From the NCBI GenBank assembly GCA_024235135.1, contig JACKMZ010000002.1:248001-312000 (forward strand): DNA of 64,000 bases, in the 5' to 3' direction. Source of the DNA: Gammaproteobacteria bacterium (GTDB lineage Bacteria > Pseudomonadota > Gammaproteobacteria > Competibacterales > Competibacteraceae). The stretch's first letter is position 1, and the number at the start of each line of letters is the position of its first letter. Below, one piece after another: positions 35,624 to 44,234 of this stretch. The notes below the pieces were generated by a model. That model saw only the letters and a program-made list of their open reading frames with translations, ran no database searches and was not told where the DNA came from. The translations under genes and the position numbers were made by a program.

Positions 35624-36063
35624 GGGTTGACGCCGGGACGGGCCATGACGGTAAGCCGGCCCTGCGCCAGCTTCTCGCCATTGGCCCCGACTTCGAAAGC
35701 GTAGATGAAATGTCCCTGTTCGCCGCCCAGACAGCGGGCGTCGATCCGCAGTGGAACGGCGATGTCGTGAAGAAAATCCACAAACAGACGAATATCCCGT
35801 AGCGCGGCCAAATAGCCAGGCCGAACGGTTCGGCCGGCGTGGCGAGCCCGCAGTCCGCCATGAATGGCGCTAGCCTGAGCGCCGTATTCCACCGCGTGCA
35901 AGGCGGCCAGGCAGCCGTTGCGTCGCAGTGGATTGCGCGCGTCGCGATGACTGTCGCTCAAGCACTGTATGGACGCGTCATCCCAGGCCAACACGCTGTC
36001 CAGCAGACACATCGAACCGCTGTGAGGGATCAGGCTCAGAATCTCGCTTTTGTCGATCAGCAT
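35620..36063 (-). CDS. Hotdog-fold 3-hydroxyacyl-ACP dehydratase (ApeP-like)
   Basis: 147 residues. The segment LSLIPHSGSMCLLDSVLAWDD near residues 9-29 is the ApeP/FabZ-like active-site strand with the catalytic His (PHSGSMxLLD), and AALHAVEYGAQASAIHGG near 53-70 contains the partner acidic residue. It probably dehydrates the beta-hydroxyacyl intermediate made by the ketoreductase. ATG overlaps: four bases with the LolA-like gene, seven with the chain-length-factor gene. Confidence 0.83.
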   Translation of the reverse strand: MLIDKSEILSLIPHSGSMCLLDSVLAWDDASIQCLSDSHRDARNPLRRNGCLAALHAVEYGAQASAIHGGLRARHAGRTVRPGYLAALRDIRLFVDFLHDIAVPLRIDARCLGGEQGHFIYAFEVGANGEKLAQGRLTVMARPGVNP

Positions 36064-36854
36064 GGTTGATGCCGTACGCTCAGTAGGGTATCCGTCAAAT
36101 AGGGTAGCACTACCCGATTTTCACGGCCCCGCGCAATGATCTGCAGCAAAGGAAGGCTGCGTGCGGCGGGATTGCCGCCACGCAGTCGTTCCAGACCGAC
36201 CTCCTCAAGGCGGCTTTCCGCTTGTCCGTGCGCCAAGGCCAAGTGTAAGCGGCCCAGGTGGGTCGCCGCCGGTTTCGGGGTGAGCAGTAAGGCGACGGCG
36301 TAGGGAGCGGCGATGGGGCGATGCACCCACAGCGGCGGAGGAGGCGGTACGTCGTAGGCGATCAACAGCACGGCTTGGCGCAAGGTCGTCAGCAGGCCGA
36401 GCGCCTCCAGCAATCCCGCCGAAAAAGAACCGTCGTAAGCCGACAGGCTGGTGGACGGATGATGCGATTGCGTGGCGATGGACCAGTAACCGGCCGGGGC
36501 ATTGTGCACGGAATTATTGAACTGGTTGGGGGAAACCGGGCGATCCGGCAAGGTCAGGGCATTGAAAATCTGATCCAGCGCCGAGGCGTCGCCGCCGGAA
36601 CAGGCGAATACCGAAGCTAATTCGGCGTTTGGCATGGCGGCCGCGTTCATGGCTTCCTCGGCCACTTGCAGCGTCAAACGGATGGTATAGGTCGTGCGTC
36701 GTACGGTGTTGCGCGCCAGCAGGCTTTGTTCGGGTACGGCCGGCATGGCCGTTTCCCGATAAGTCTCGTGCCCGACGAGTACAGCGCGGCTTTCGGCCCA
36801 CCCGGACAGGCCCGGCGCACGCAGCCCGATGCCGGCGAGATGGCAACTCAGCAA
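36057..36854 (-). CDS. Chain-length-factor-like ketosynthase homologue (ApeC type), copy 2
   Basis: Paralogue of the gene at 30733-31530, again 265 residues if translation begins at the TTG at 36852-36854. The region reads VFACSGGDASALDQIFNALTLPDRPVSPNQFNNSVHNAPAGYWSIA, so the usual ketosynthase nucleophile context (TACSSS) is absent. No ATG or GTG occurs near the point where homology begins; the TTG overlaps the upstream ketosynthase stop by seven bases, implying coupled translation. The reading frame stays open to 37097, but that part is only the shadow of the ketosynthase gene. Confidence 0.78.
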   Translation of the reverse strand: MLSCHLAGIGLRAPGLSGWAESRAVLVGHETYRETAMPAVPEQSLLARNTVRRTTYTIRLTLQVAEEAMNAAAMPNAELASVFACSGGDASALDQIFNALTLPDRPVSPNQFNNSVHNAPAGYWSIATQSHHPSTSLSAYDGSFSAGLLEALGLLTTLRQAVLLIAYDVPPPPPLWVHRPIAAPYAVALLLTPKPAATHLGRLHLALAHGQAESRLEEVGLERLRGGNPAARSLPLLQIIARGRENRVVLPYLTDTLLSVRHQPC

Positions 36855-38032
36855 GCTGGCTTTCCCAGTAACAGGCTGCAATTGTTGCCACCGAACCCGA
36901 AGGCGTTGACCAGTACCCGCCGGGGCGTGTCTGGGCGGTTTTCCAACTGCAGGGCGACTCGCAAGGCGGGATCGACTTCGCGGGTATTGAGCGTGCCGGG
37001 CAACAGACCCTGTTCTAAACCGAGGCAGGCCAACACCACGGCGGCGATACCGGCCGCGCCCAGGGTGTGCCCGGTCCAGCCCTTGGTGGAAGCGCATGGC
37101 GGCCGATCGCCGAACAGCCGGTGCACGGCTTGATCTTCAATGGCGTCGTTGGCCGGCGTCGCGGTGCCATGCAAACTGATGAAATCGATGTCTTGCGGGG
37201 TCAGTCCGGCGCTTTGCAAGGCGCGTTGCATGGCCAGTACGGCCCCCGCGCCTTGGGGATGCGGCGAGGTGATGTGGTGCGCGTCCAAACTTTCTCCATA
37301 GCCCAACAGACGAATGGCCGTGTGTTGAGAGGGATTGCGGTAGAGCAACGCGAAGCCCGCCGCTTCGCCGATGGAAAGGCCGTCCCGCCAGGCGTCCCAA
37401 GGCCGGCACGGCTGGCTGGAAAGTAGTTGCAGGGCGTGAAAACCGTACAGGGTGGTCAGGCACAGGCTGTCGACCCCTCCCACGACGGCGGCGTCGCATA
37501 GATTCATCTGCATGAAGCGTTGGGCGACGGCAAAGGCTTTGGCGCTGGACGAGCAGGCGGTGAGCACGGCTTGCGCGGGGCCCCGCAGGCCCAAAGTCTG
37601 GCGCACGAAATCCGTGCAGGAAAAACCATTGTGCGTGGTGCGGTAGCGGAAGGTATCGGGAAGCACGCCACTGTGCGGATCACGGTGGCGGTAGGCGGTC
37701 TCCGCCTCGCGGATGCCGGAAGTCGTCGTGCCGATGAACACGCCGATGCGGCGAGCGCCGAAGCGACGGCGGGCGGCCTGCACGGCTTCGATGAAATCAT
37801 CTTGTTGCAATCCCAGCCAAGCCAGTTGGTTGTTCCGGCAGGCATAGGCTTGTAGCGCATCGGGCAGCCTGACATCCTCGACTCCCTCCACGCGTCCGAT
37901 CCAGGTGGGCAGGTCGGCGTCCTCGAAATCGCAGGGACGCAATCCGCTGCGTCGTTCCTGCAATGCGCTCAACGTGGCGCGCAATCCCCGGCCCAGGGCG
38001 CTGGTCAGGGTATAGGCTTCAAGGGTCGGCAT
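36848..38032 (-). CDS. Beta-ketoacyl-ACP synthase (FabF-like), copy 2
   Basis: First gene of the operon, about 394 residues. Catalytic Cys in AVLTACSSSAKAFAVAQ, first His in SLHGTATPANDAIED and second in STKGWTGHTLGAAGIA are all present. It starts MPTLEAYTLTSALGRG at 38032; the frame extends to 38089 without support. It is a clear paralogue of the copy at 31527-32723, sharing for example GLRPCDFEDA and CDAAVVGGVDSLCLTTLYGF. Its paired chain-length-factor gene follows at once. Confidence 0.9.
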   Translation of the reverse strand: MPTLEAYTLTSALGRGLRATLSALQERRSGLRPCDFEDADLPTWIGRVEGVEDVRLPDALQAYACRNNQLAWLGLQQDDFIEAVQAARRRFGARRIGVFIGTTTSGIREAETAYRHRDPHSGVLPDTFRYRTTHNGFSCTDFVRQTLGLRGPAQAVLTACSSSAKAFAVAQRFMQMNLCDAAVVGGVDSLCLTTLYGFHALQLLSSQPCRPWDAWRDGLSIGEAAGFALLYRNPSQHTAIRLLGYGESLDAHHITSPHPQGAGAVLAMQRALQSAGLTPQDIDFISLHGTATPANDAIEDQAVHRLFGDRPPCASTKGWTGHTLGAAGIAAVVLACLGLEQGLLPGTLNTREVDPALRVALQLENRPDTPRRVLVNAFGFGGNNCSLLLGKPAC

Positions 38033-38172
38033 CGCGAGGAAGAAAAGCGATTTCCGATCCAATCGGCGTCGGCCTTGCGAAGATTCCACCGTCCACCGCG
38101 AACCCGATCAAGAAGGGGTAGAACCTCGTAAAGCCTTTTTTGCCCATCGGGCGAAGGGGTTAAAAAACCGAT

Positions 38173-38195
38173 GGGCCAGGCGTAACGCCCGGCCC
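38173..38195 (-). terminator. Hairpin terminator at the end of the ter operon
   Basis: GGGCC-A-GGCG-TAA-CGCC-C-GGCCC (38173-38195) is a near-perfect 23-base hairpin. On the minus strand it is followed by ATCGG and then TTTTTT (complement of 38162-38167). It lies 12 bases past the stop of the last terD gene and separates the Ter operon from the polyene-like operon. A second, longer inverted repeat (38142-38150 with 38168-38176) overlaps it. Confidence 0.6.
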
Positions 38196-38206
38196 GCTGG
38201 ATAGGC

Positions 38207-38785
38207 TCAACCCAAATTGACGCCGTAGTCTCTGGCGACGGCGGCCAAGCCGCCCGCGTAGCCTTGGCCGATGGCCTTGAACTTCCATTCGCTGCCATGC
38301 CGATAGAGTTCGCCGAAGATCATGGCGGTCTCGATGGAGGCGTCCTCGGAGAGATCGTAGCGGGCGATTTCCGCGTTGCCGTCTTCGTTGACCGCGCGAA
38401 TAAAGGCATTGCTGACCTGCCCGAAGTTTTGCTTGCGGGCCTCGGCGTCGTGGATGGTGACCACGAAGGCGACCTTGGCGGCGTTCGGCGTCATGGCGCC
38501 CAGGGAGATGGCGATCTGTTCGTCATCCCCTTCGCCCTCGCCGGTCAGATTATCGCCCATATGGGTGACCGCGCCGGAGGGGTCTTTCAGATTGTTGTAA
38601 AACACGAAATGCTGATCGCTCAGCACCTTGCCGCTCTCGTCCAGAACGAATGCCGAGGCGTCAAGGTCGAACGCCGCGCCGTCGGTTTTGCGGACATCCC
38701 AGCCCAGCCCGAAAACGACCGTCTTCAGACCGGGAGCTTCCTTGGTGAGGGAAACATTCTGACCTTTACTCAGGGAAACAGCCAT
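38207..38785 (-). CDS. terD: TerD-family tellurium/stress resistance protein, copy A
   Basis: 192 residues, the standard TerD length; a calcium-binding beta-sandwich protein of chemical-stress systems. It starts AVSLSKGQNVSLTKEAPGL, and the Ca-binding loop GDNLTGEGEGDDEQI is near residues 78-92. Other hallmarks are FDLDASAFVLDESGKV and ARYDLSEDASIETAMIFGELYRHGSEWKFKAIGQGY. I chose the ATG at 38785; 30 further bases upstream are in frame but lack conservation. It is the last gene of the operon and 91 bases after its paralogue. Confidence 0.95.
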   Translation of the reverse strand: MAVSLSKGQNVSLTKEAPGLKTVVFGLGWDVRKTDGAAFDLDASAFVLDESGKVLSDQHFVFYNNLKDPSGAVTHMGDNLTGEGEGDDEQIAISLGAMTPNAAKVAFVVTIHDAEARKQNFGQVSNAFIRAVNEDGNAEIARYDLSEDASIETAMIFGELYRHGSEWKFKAIGQGYAGGLAAVARDYGVNLG

Positions 38786-38876
38786 AACACAGTACTCCTC
38801 GCTAGGGATAAACAATCGTTTTTCCGCCCCGCCCGTGGACCAGGCAAGGCTCTGTTGGAACGGATGAACGGGTGGT

Positions 38877-39452
38877 TCAGATGTTCACGCCGTATTGCCG
38901 GCACATGGCGGCCAAACCGCCGTTGTAGCCCTGTCCCACGGCGCTGAACCGCCATTCGTTGTTGTGGCGATAGATCTCGCCGAAGATCATGGCAGTCTCG
39001 GTGGAGGCGTCCTCACTGAGGTCGTAGCGGGCCACCTCCTGGTTGGTGTCGGCATTGACCAGACGAATGTAGGCATTCTGAACCTGACCGAAATTCTGCC
39101 GCCGCTGTTCAGCCTCGTGAATCGTGACGGTAAACGCGATTTTCTGTATCTCGGCGGGGACTTTGGCGAGATCCACCAGGAGTACCTCGTCGTCGCCTTC
39201 GCCCGCGCCGCTGCGGTTGTCACCGGTGTGCTCCACGGAACCGTCCGGCGATTTAAGCTGATTGTAAAAAATGAAATCAGCATCCGAGCGGACCTTGCCG
39301 CCGGCATTCAACAGGAACGCCGAGGCATCCAGGTCGAATTCCGAACCGTCCGTGGATCGCTCGTCCCAGCCCAGTCCGACATGGACTTTTTTCAGATCCG
39401 GCGCTTCCTTGCTCAGGGAGATACGGCCGCCTTTGTTCAAAGAAATTGCCAT
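38877..39452 (-). CDS. terD: TerD-family tellurium/stress resistance protein, copy B
   Basis: 191 residues, strongly similar by eye to the next gene (copy A). It starts AISLNKGGRISLSKEAPDL; the Ca-binding loop is GDNRSGAGEGDDEVL near 78-92, and ARYDLSEDASTETAMIFGEIYRHNNEWRFSAVGQGYNGGL is near the C-terminus. Paired terD/terE genes are normal in ter operons; which copy should be called terE cannot be decided by eye. It follows the P-type ATPase gene by 56 bases. Confidence 0.95.
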   Translation of the reverse strand: MAISLNKGGRISLSKEAPDLKKVHVGLGWDERSTDGSEFDLDASAFLLNAGGKVRSDADFIFYNQLKSPDGSVEHTGDNRSGAGEGDDEVLLVDLAKVPAEIQKIAFTVTIHEAEQRRQNFGQVQNAYIRLVNADTNQEVARYDLSEDASTETAMIFGEIYRHNNEWRFSAVGQGYNGGLAAMCRQYGVNI

Positions 39453-39508
39453 TGCTTCAATCCTCCTCTCACTCGTTACCCAGGCTTGATTGCCATCCGG
39501 CGCCGTGC

Positions 39509-42205
39509 TCAGCTTTGCGCCGTCGTTAGAACGGGATTACCGAAAAATTTATTGCGTATTGCTTTGCGGATCAGATCGACGGGAATGATGATCAGCGAAA
39601 GCAACAGCACATAGAGCCACTCCGGCAAGGTCAGGCCCACGGTGCGCAAGACCTCGCCCCCTAGATAAGTAAAGACAATCTGCAGGCCGAAGATCAATGA
39701 AACCACGCCCAGGAAGTTCTTATTGTCGAGCAGATGATCGAACAGATTCAGGCTCTCGGTGCGGGCGTTGAATTTATTGAAGTTGTGCATGAACACGAAA
39801 AATCCGAAAAACGCGGTCAGAAACACCAGTTCATTGGCTTCCGGCGTCAGGCCGGGCCGCGTGAACAATTCCTTGATGGGGGCGTAGGTCAGGAAAATCA
39901 AGCTCAAAATGGTCGCGCAAATGCCATTGGTGAGTATCGAGGACCACATTTCGCCCGTGATCAAATGCGCATCCTTGGGAATGGGCTTTTCCAGCATGTA
40001 CCGGTTCAGCGCCGCTTCGCCGGAGAAGGCCAGCGCCGCCAGAGTGTCCATGATCATGTTGATCCACAACAACTGGACCATGGTCAGCGGCAGATCGAAG
40101 CCCATGAACGGTCCCAGGAACGCCAGGAGAATCGCCGAAACGTTGACGGTGAGCTGGAATACCAGGAATTTGCGGATGGACTTGAATAAGGTGCGGCCGT
40201 ACAGCACGGATTGGGTCAGCGATTGGAAATTGTCGTCCAAAATCACGATGTCGCTGGATTCCTTGGTCATTTCCGTGCCGCTGCCCATGGCGAAGCCGAC
40301 GTCGGCGTTTTTCACGGCCGGGGCGTCGTTCACGCCGTCGCCGGTCATGCCCACGACCCAACCCATTTCCTTGGCGAGTTTCACCAGCCGGCTCTTGTCC
40401 GTGGGAAAGGCGCGCGCCACCACGTAAAGATGCGGTAGCAGGTCTTTAACCTCGGCGTCCGACAACTGGCCCAGTTCTTTCGAGGTAATGATTTTAGCCT
40501 GTGCGTCACCCTCCAGCAGACCCACGTCCTTGGCGATGGCCTGGGCGGTTTCCTTGGCGTCGCCGGTGATCATGACCACGTGGATGCCGGCGGTCCGGGC
40601 GCGTTTGACCGCCCCGTAGGATTCCGCGCGCAGATCGTCCCGCAAGCCGAAGATGCCGACCAGGGTCAAGGGCTCGGGCAGTGACTGATCGGCGTTAATG
40701 GGCGTATCGGACACCGCGACCGCGAGCAGGCGCATGGCGCGCTCGGACAACGTATGCATTTCGCTGTTGAAGGCGTCCTTGTCGTTCAGTTCGACCCGTT
40801 CGCCCTGGCCATTCAGATAATGCGTGCAGTTCTGCAGGACGATCTCCGGCGCCCCTTTGATCAGGGTGAGGTTGCGCGCCCCGCTGACCTGCGTGCCGGA
40901 GAATTTGCGGGTGCTGTTGAAGGGGATGAGGTCCACGATGTCGATCGCGTCCTTATCCGCCAAGCGCCGTCCCAAAAAGCGCAGCAACGCTTGCTCCGTG
41001 CGGTCGGCGCCGACGATGCCGGGCGCGTCGGGGTTGCTGGCGTCGATCACCGCGCTGGTGTTGTTGCGCAGCGCGAAAGCAGCCAGATCGCGCAGTGTTT
41101 CCGGTATGTCGTCCAACTTCGCGTAATGTTGCCGGTCGCCGGCTAGGAAGTCCGCCACCACTAATTGTCCCTGAGTCAGCGTGCCGGTCTTGTCGGTGAA
41201 CAGCACCGTCAGGCTGCCCGCCGTTTCTATGCCCAACAGTTTACGCACCAAGACCTTGGCGTTCAGCAGCTTGCGCATATTCAAGGAGAGCACGATGGCG
41301 ATCATCATGGGCAGACCTTCCGGCACGGCCACCACGATGATGACGATGGACAGAATGAGCGCCGTGACGCCATCGGAAACGATTTGGCCGATGGGGTTGT
41401 TCGCCCAGTACAGCGCGATGTCGCCGGGCGCGTCGGGCGCGAAATAGATCTTGTTGAGCATGAAGGCCACGGCGATCAACGTGGCGCCGATATAGCCGAA
41501 GGCGCTGATCTGTTTGCCGAGCACCGTGAGCTTTTCCTGCAACGGCGAAAGCCGGTCCTCGGCGCTGGTGATTTCCTTGAGCGTCGCGCCGTATTTCGTC
41601 TGGTCGCCCACGGCGGTGGCGCGCATCACGGCTTCGCCGTCCTCGATCAGGGAAGCGCGTAGCAGGACATGGATTTCGTCGTTGACGGGCGCATCGGGAG
41701 AAGGCAGCGCCTGCTTGCGAAGCGGCTCGGATTCGCCGGTCAAGGCCGCCTGACTGACTTCCAGATGCCCGGCCAGCAAAACCCCGTCGGTCGGCACGGT
41801 ATCGCCGGGTTGCACGAGGATATGGTCGCCGACCACCAGATCGTTGATGGAGATTTCGACTAGGCGCCCGTCGCGAAACACTTTGACCAGAATCATCGAG
41901 GCTTCCTCCAGCAATTTCTGGAAGGCGGTCTCGTTGCTGTATTCGGACCAGGTGGCCACCAGGGTCGCCAGCACCACGGCGATGGCGATGCCGACCCCTT
42001 CGTACCAATGGGTGTAGCCCAAAATCGCCAGACAGACGGTGACGACCAGCGCCACGATCAGGATGATGATGATCGGGTCCTTGAGATTATCGATCAGCTT
42101 GTCCAGGAAGGTTTCCGTTTCCTGGGAGGTAACGGCGTTGGAGCCGTATTGCTCACGGGCGGTTAGGACTTCCTGCGCGGTTAGACCGGGGAAGGAAAAT
42201 TTCAT
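39509..42205 (-). CDS. Calcium-transporting P-type ATPase (PMCA/type II-like)
   Basis: 898-residue ion pump. It has the actuator TGES motif (LTGESEPL near 176), the M4 ion site VPEGLPM near 301, the phosphorylation site DKTGTLT near 346, the nucleotide site KGAPE near 450, MTGDGVNDAP near 610, and WINMIMDTLAALA in M6 near 705, which resembles the Ca-site of plasma-membrane Ca pumps. Ten membrane helices are expected. It lies inside the ter operon between terB and the terD pair, where terC is often found; calcium export next to calcium-binding TerD proteins is a sensible link but is inferred. Confidence 0.93.
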   Translation of the reverse strand: MKFSFPGLTAQEVLTAREQYGSNAVTSQETETFLDKLIDNLKDPIIIILIVALVVTVCLAILGYTHWYEGVGIAIAVVLATLVATWSEYSNETAFQKLLEEASMILVKVFRDGRLVEISINDLVVGDHILVQPGDTVPTDGVLLAGHLEVSQAALTGESEPLRKQALPSPDAPVNDEIHVLLRASLIEDGEAVMRATAVGDQTKYGATLKEITSAEDRLSPLQEKLTVLGKQISAFGYIGATLIAVAFMLNKIYFAPDAPGDIALYWANNPIGQIVSDGVTALILSIVIIVVAVPEGLPMMIAIVLSLNMRKLLNAKVLVRKLLGIETAGSLTVLFTDKTGTLTQGQLVVADFLAGDRQHYAKLDDIPETLRDLAAFALRNNTSAVIDASNPDAPGIVGADRTEQALLRFLGRRLADKDAIDIVDLIPFNSTRKFSGTQVSGARNLTLIKGAPEIVLQNCTHYLNGQGERVELNDKDAFNSEMHTLSERAMRLLAVAVSDTPINADQSLPEPLTLVGIFGLRDDLRAESYGAVKRARTAGIHVVMITGDAKETAQAIAKDVGLLEGDAQAKIITSKELGQLSDAEVKDLLPHLYVVARAFPTDKSRLVKLAKEMGWVVGMTGDGVNDAPAVKNADVGFAMGSGTEMTKESSDIVILDDNFQSLTQSVLYGRTLFKSIRKFLVFQLTVNVSAILLAFLGPFMGFDLPLTMVQLLWINMIMDTLAALAFSGEAALNRYMLEKPIPKDAHLITGEMWSSILTNGICATILSLIFLTYAPIKELFTRPGLTPEANELVFLTAFFGFFVFMHNFNKFNARTESLNLFDHLLDNKNFLGVVSLIFGLQIVFTYLGGEVLRTVGLTLPEWLYVLLLSLIIIPVDLIRKAIRNKFFGNPVLTTAQS

Positions 42206-42407
42206 GAGTAACCTCTGAGGGGTCGGTGGTTAGCCGATGTCGCTTGCTGCCGGCGGACTAGTCTTGACCGACATTCGCCGCCGTGAGGAATCGGTTGGGT
42301 CGAGTCGACTCGGCCCACGGGTCGTTCCGTGCGTCAGGCATGACCGTCGATGTGGATAGAAAACCGGGGAGATGGATTGGAATGGAAAATAGGCTGGTCG
42401 GCGTGTT

Positions 42408-42432
42408 CGCCCTCTCCGGGCGGGAGAGGGCG
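42408..42432. repeat. Inverted repeat between terB and the ATPase gene
   Basis: CGCCCTCTC (42408-42416) pairs with GAGAGGGCG (42424-42432). No T-run follows on either strand, so it may be an RNA processing or attenuating hairpin within the ter operon rather than a full terminator. Confidence 0.5.
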
Positions 42433-42448
42433 TTTAGCCTGAGCGGCC

Positions 42449-42901
42449 CTATAGGTCGAAATCCTTGGAGTTCAGGCCAAGTTCCTGGCAGACCTTGCGT
42501 ACGGCCTGTTTCTCCGTTTCGTCGAAGTTGCCATCGGCCGCACCGATTGCGCAGCACACCCTCACCATCAGGCGGGCTTCGTTTTCCTTGGATTTCAGCT
42601 TGCCGACCGCCTGCAGGGCGTTAGCTTCCCCCACGGCCAGATCGAAATCGAAATTCTTGGAAAACTTTTCGAAGGCGCTGATGACTTCATCGACGCTGAA
42701 AACGGACAAGACGTCCGAGGTTCGCAGGAACCCCATCATCTTCTGCTTTTCTTCCGGCTTGACCACGCCGTCGGCATAGGCCACCAGCGCGCAACCGGCG
42801 ACCACGCCTTCCATGAAGGTCTTGTTTCGGACCTTGGTGACTTCGTTCTTCAGGTTCGTCGTAACTTCTTGGAAGCGATTCTTCAACCAATCTAAGGACA
42901 T
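42449..42901 (-). CDS. terB: TerB-family tellurite/stress resistance protein
   Basis: 150-residue all-helical protein. The acidic metal-binding loop segments YADGVVKPEEKQKM near residues 42-55 and CAIGAADGNFDETEKQAVRKV near 117-137 are the two TerB repeats carrying conserved Asp/Glu. TerB is thought to couple membrane TerC to cytosolic TerD proteins. It lies 31 bases after terA. Confidence 0.95.
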   Translation of the reverse strand: MSLDWLKNRFQEVTTNLKNEVTKVRNKTFMEGVVAGCALVAYADGVVKPEEKQKMMGFLRTSDVLSVFSVDEVISAFEKFSKNFDFDLAVGEANALQAVGKLKSKENEARLMVRVCCAIGAADGNFDETEKQAVRKVCQELGLNSKDFDL

Positions 42902-42932
42902 GGGAATATCCTCCTCGCGAGGGAAATAAAAG

Positions 42933-44216
42933 TCAGTTCTTGGTGCCGGCCTGCCAGCGCAGTCCGAAGTGGTACGCCTGATCCATCGTCGGGTGATTGG
43001 GGAAATACTCGATCAGCTTGCTGACCTCGATATTGCCGCCACGGTTTTCCAGCAGGGCGACGGCGCACATCCCCTGATCGTTGCGATGGCTGTCCAGACG
43101 GACTTCCAACGTGGGTTGATTGGGCGTGGCGATGGTGACCACAGCGTCGGCCGCCGCCCAGTTCGGCACGCCTTCGTAGATGAAAGCGAAAATCAAAACG
43201 CGCCGGATATGCTCCCACTGCGCCCCGTTGATATGCAGAAATTCGCCGGCGGCGGAGTCCCCGGTGCGGTCGTCGCCCAGCAATTGGATGAACGGAGGCT
43301 GCTGAAAACTGCCGAAGGAATTGCCCAGCGCCTGCACGGCGCCGGCGAGCCAACGTCCTTCGACCTGCATGTTCAACTGAAACAGACAGCCCAAATCCAG
43401 GTCGATGCCTTTATTGCCGCCCATCATGCGGCCGAGGAAGCCGCCACCGCCCGATTTCGATTGGCGGTTCCAATTCAGATTCACCACGATGCGCTCGAAG
43501 CCTTGCCCGCGTTTTTCCAGGGAAACCTTCTGGCCTTTTTTCTCCAGAGTGATTTTCTCAAGGCGCACGGGACCGGACGGCGCGGGCGGTGGCGGGGCGG
43601 GCCTGGGCGCTTGTTCCACGCGCGGCGCGGGCGCCGGACTGGGCGCGGTGGGAGGTGGGGGAGCGCCGGCATCCGGGTCTTCTCCGACGTCGACACCGTA
43701 GTTGCGGGCCAGTGGTCCGAGTCCGCCGACGAAGCCCTGACCGACCGCGCGGAATTTCCATTCATTGTTGCGGTGATACACTTCGGCGGCGATGACGGCG
43801 GTTTCCGCCATGCCCCCGGTGGTCAAGGGAAAAGTGGCGATGACGGCCTTGCTCTGGGCATCGCGCAAATCGATTTGAACCCGCTGCAATTGAGAAAATG
43901 ACTGCCCGCGATTTCGCCCTTCGTGGATAGTCAGGGTCAGCGCGATCTTCTCGATGGCTTGGGGAAGTTGCTGCAAATGAAGGGTGAATACCTTGCCGTC
44001 CGCGCCGCGTTGGATGCCGCCCCCGCTCAGGGTGGGCTGGTTATAGAACACGAAATCTTCGTCCCCGCGCACTTTACCCTGCGCGGTTAAGGCAAAGACG
44101 CTGGTATCGATCTCCAGGGGCGAGTTGGACGGTTCCCAAGCGATGGCCAATTCGATGGAATGCGAGCTGGGGCTGAGTTTGTTGATGGAGATGTTTTGAC
44201 CGGGCTGCAGATCCAT
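42933..44216 (-). CDS. terA: TerA-like protein with two TerD-type domains
   Basis: 427 residues. The N-terminal TerD-like domain (about 1-175; SINKLSPSSHSIELAIAWEPS, VYHRNNEWKFRAVGQGFVGGLG) is joined by a Pro/Ala-rich linker (about 178-212; PPPPTAPSPAPAPRV) to a second domain (about 213-427; KVSLEKRGQGFERIVVNLNWN ... LIEYFPNHPTMDQAYHFGLRW). This matches TerA. The long proline linker suggests independently moving domains. It lies between terB and the first TerD-family gene. Confidence 0.92.
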   Translation of the reverse strand: MDLQPGQNISINKLSPSSHSIELAIAWEPSNSPLEIDTSVFALTAQGKVRGDEDFVFYNQPTLSGGGIQRGADGKVFTLHLQQLPQAIEKIALTLTIHEGRNRGQSFSQLQRVQIDLRDAQSKAVIATFPLTTGGMAETAVIAAEVYHRNNEWKFRAVGQGFVGGLGPLARNYGVDVGEDPDAGAPPPPTAPSPAPAPRVEQAPRPAPPPPAPSGPVRLEKITLEKKGQKVSLEKRGQGFERIVVNLNWNRQSKSGGGGFLGRMMGGNKGIDLDLGCLFQLNMQVEGRWLAGAVQALGNSFGSFQQPPFIQLLGDDRTGDSAAGEFLHINGAQWEHIRRVLIFAFIYEGVPNWAAADAVVTIATPNQPTLEVRLDSHRNDQGMCAVALLENRGGNIEVSKLIEYFPNHPTMDQAYHFGLRWQAGTKN

Positions 44217-44234
44217 TGTCGAGCCTCCTGGTTG

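Noticed and set aside
36855..37097. Upstream extension of the second chain-length-factor gene
   Set aside because: This part is the out-of-frame shadow of the overlapping ketosynthase gene; homology starts only at about 36854.
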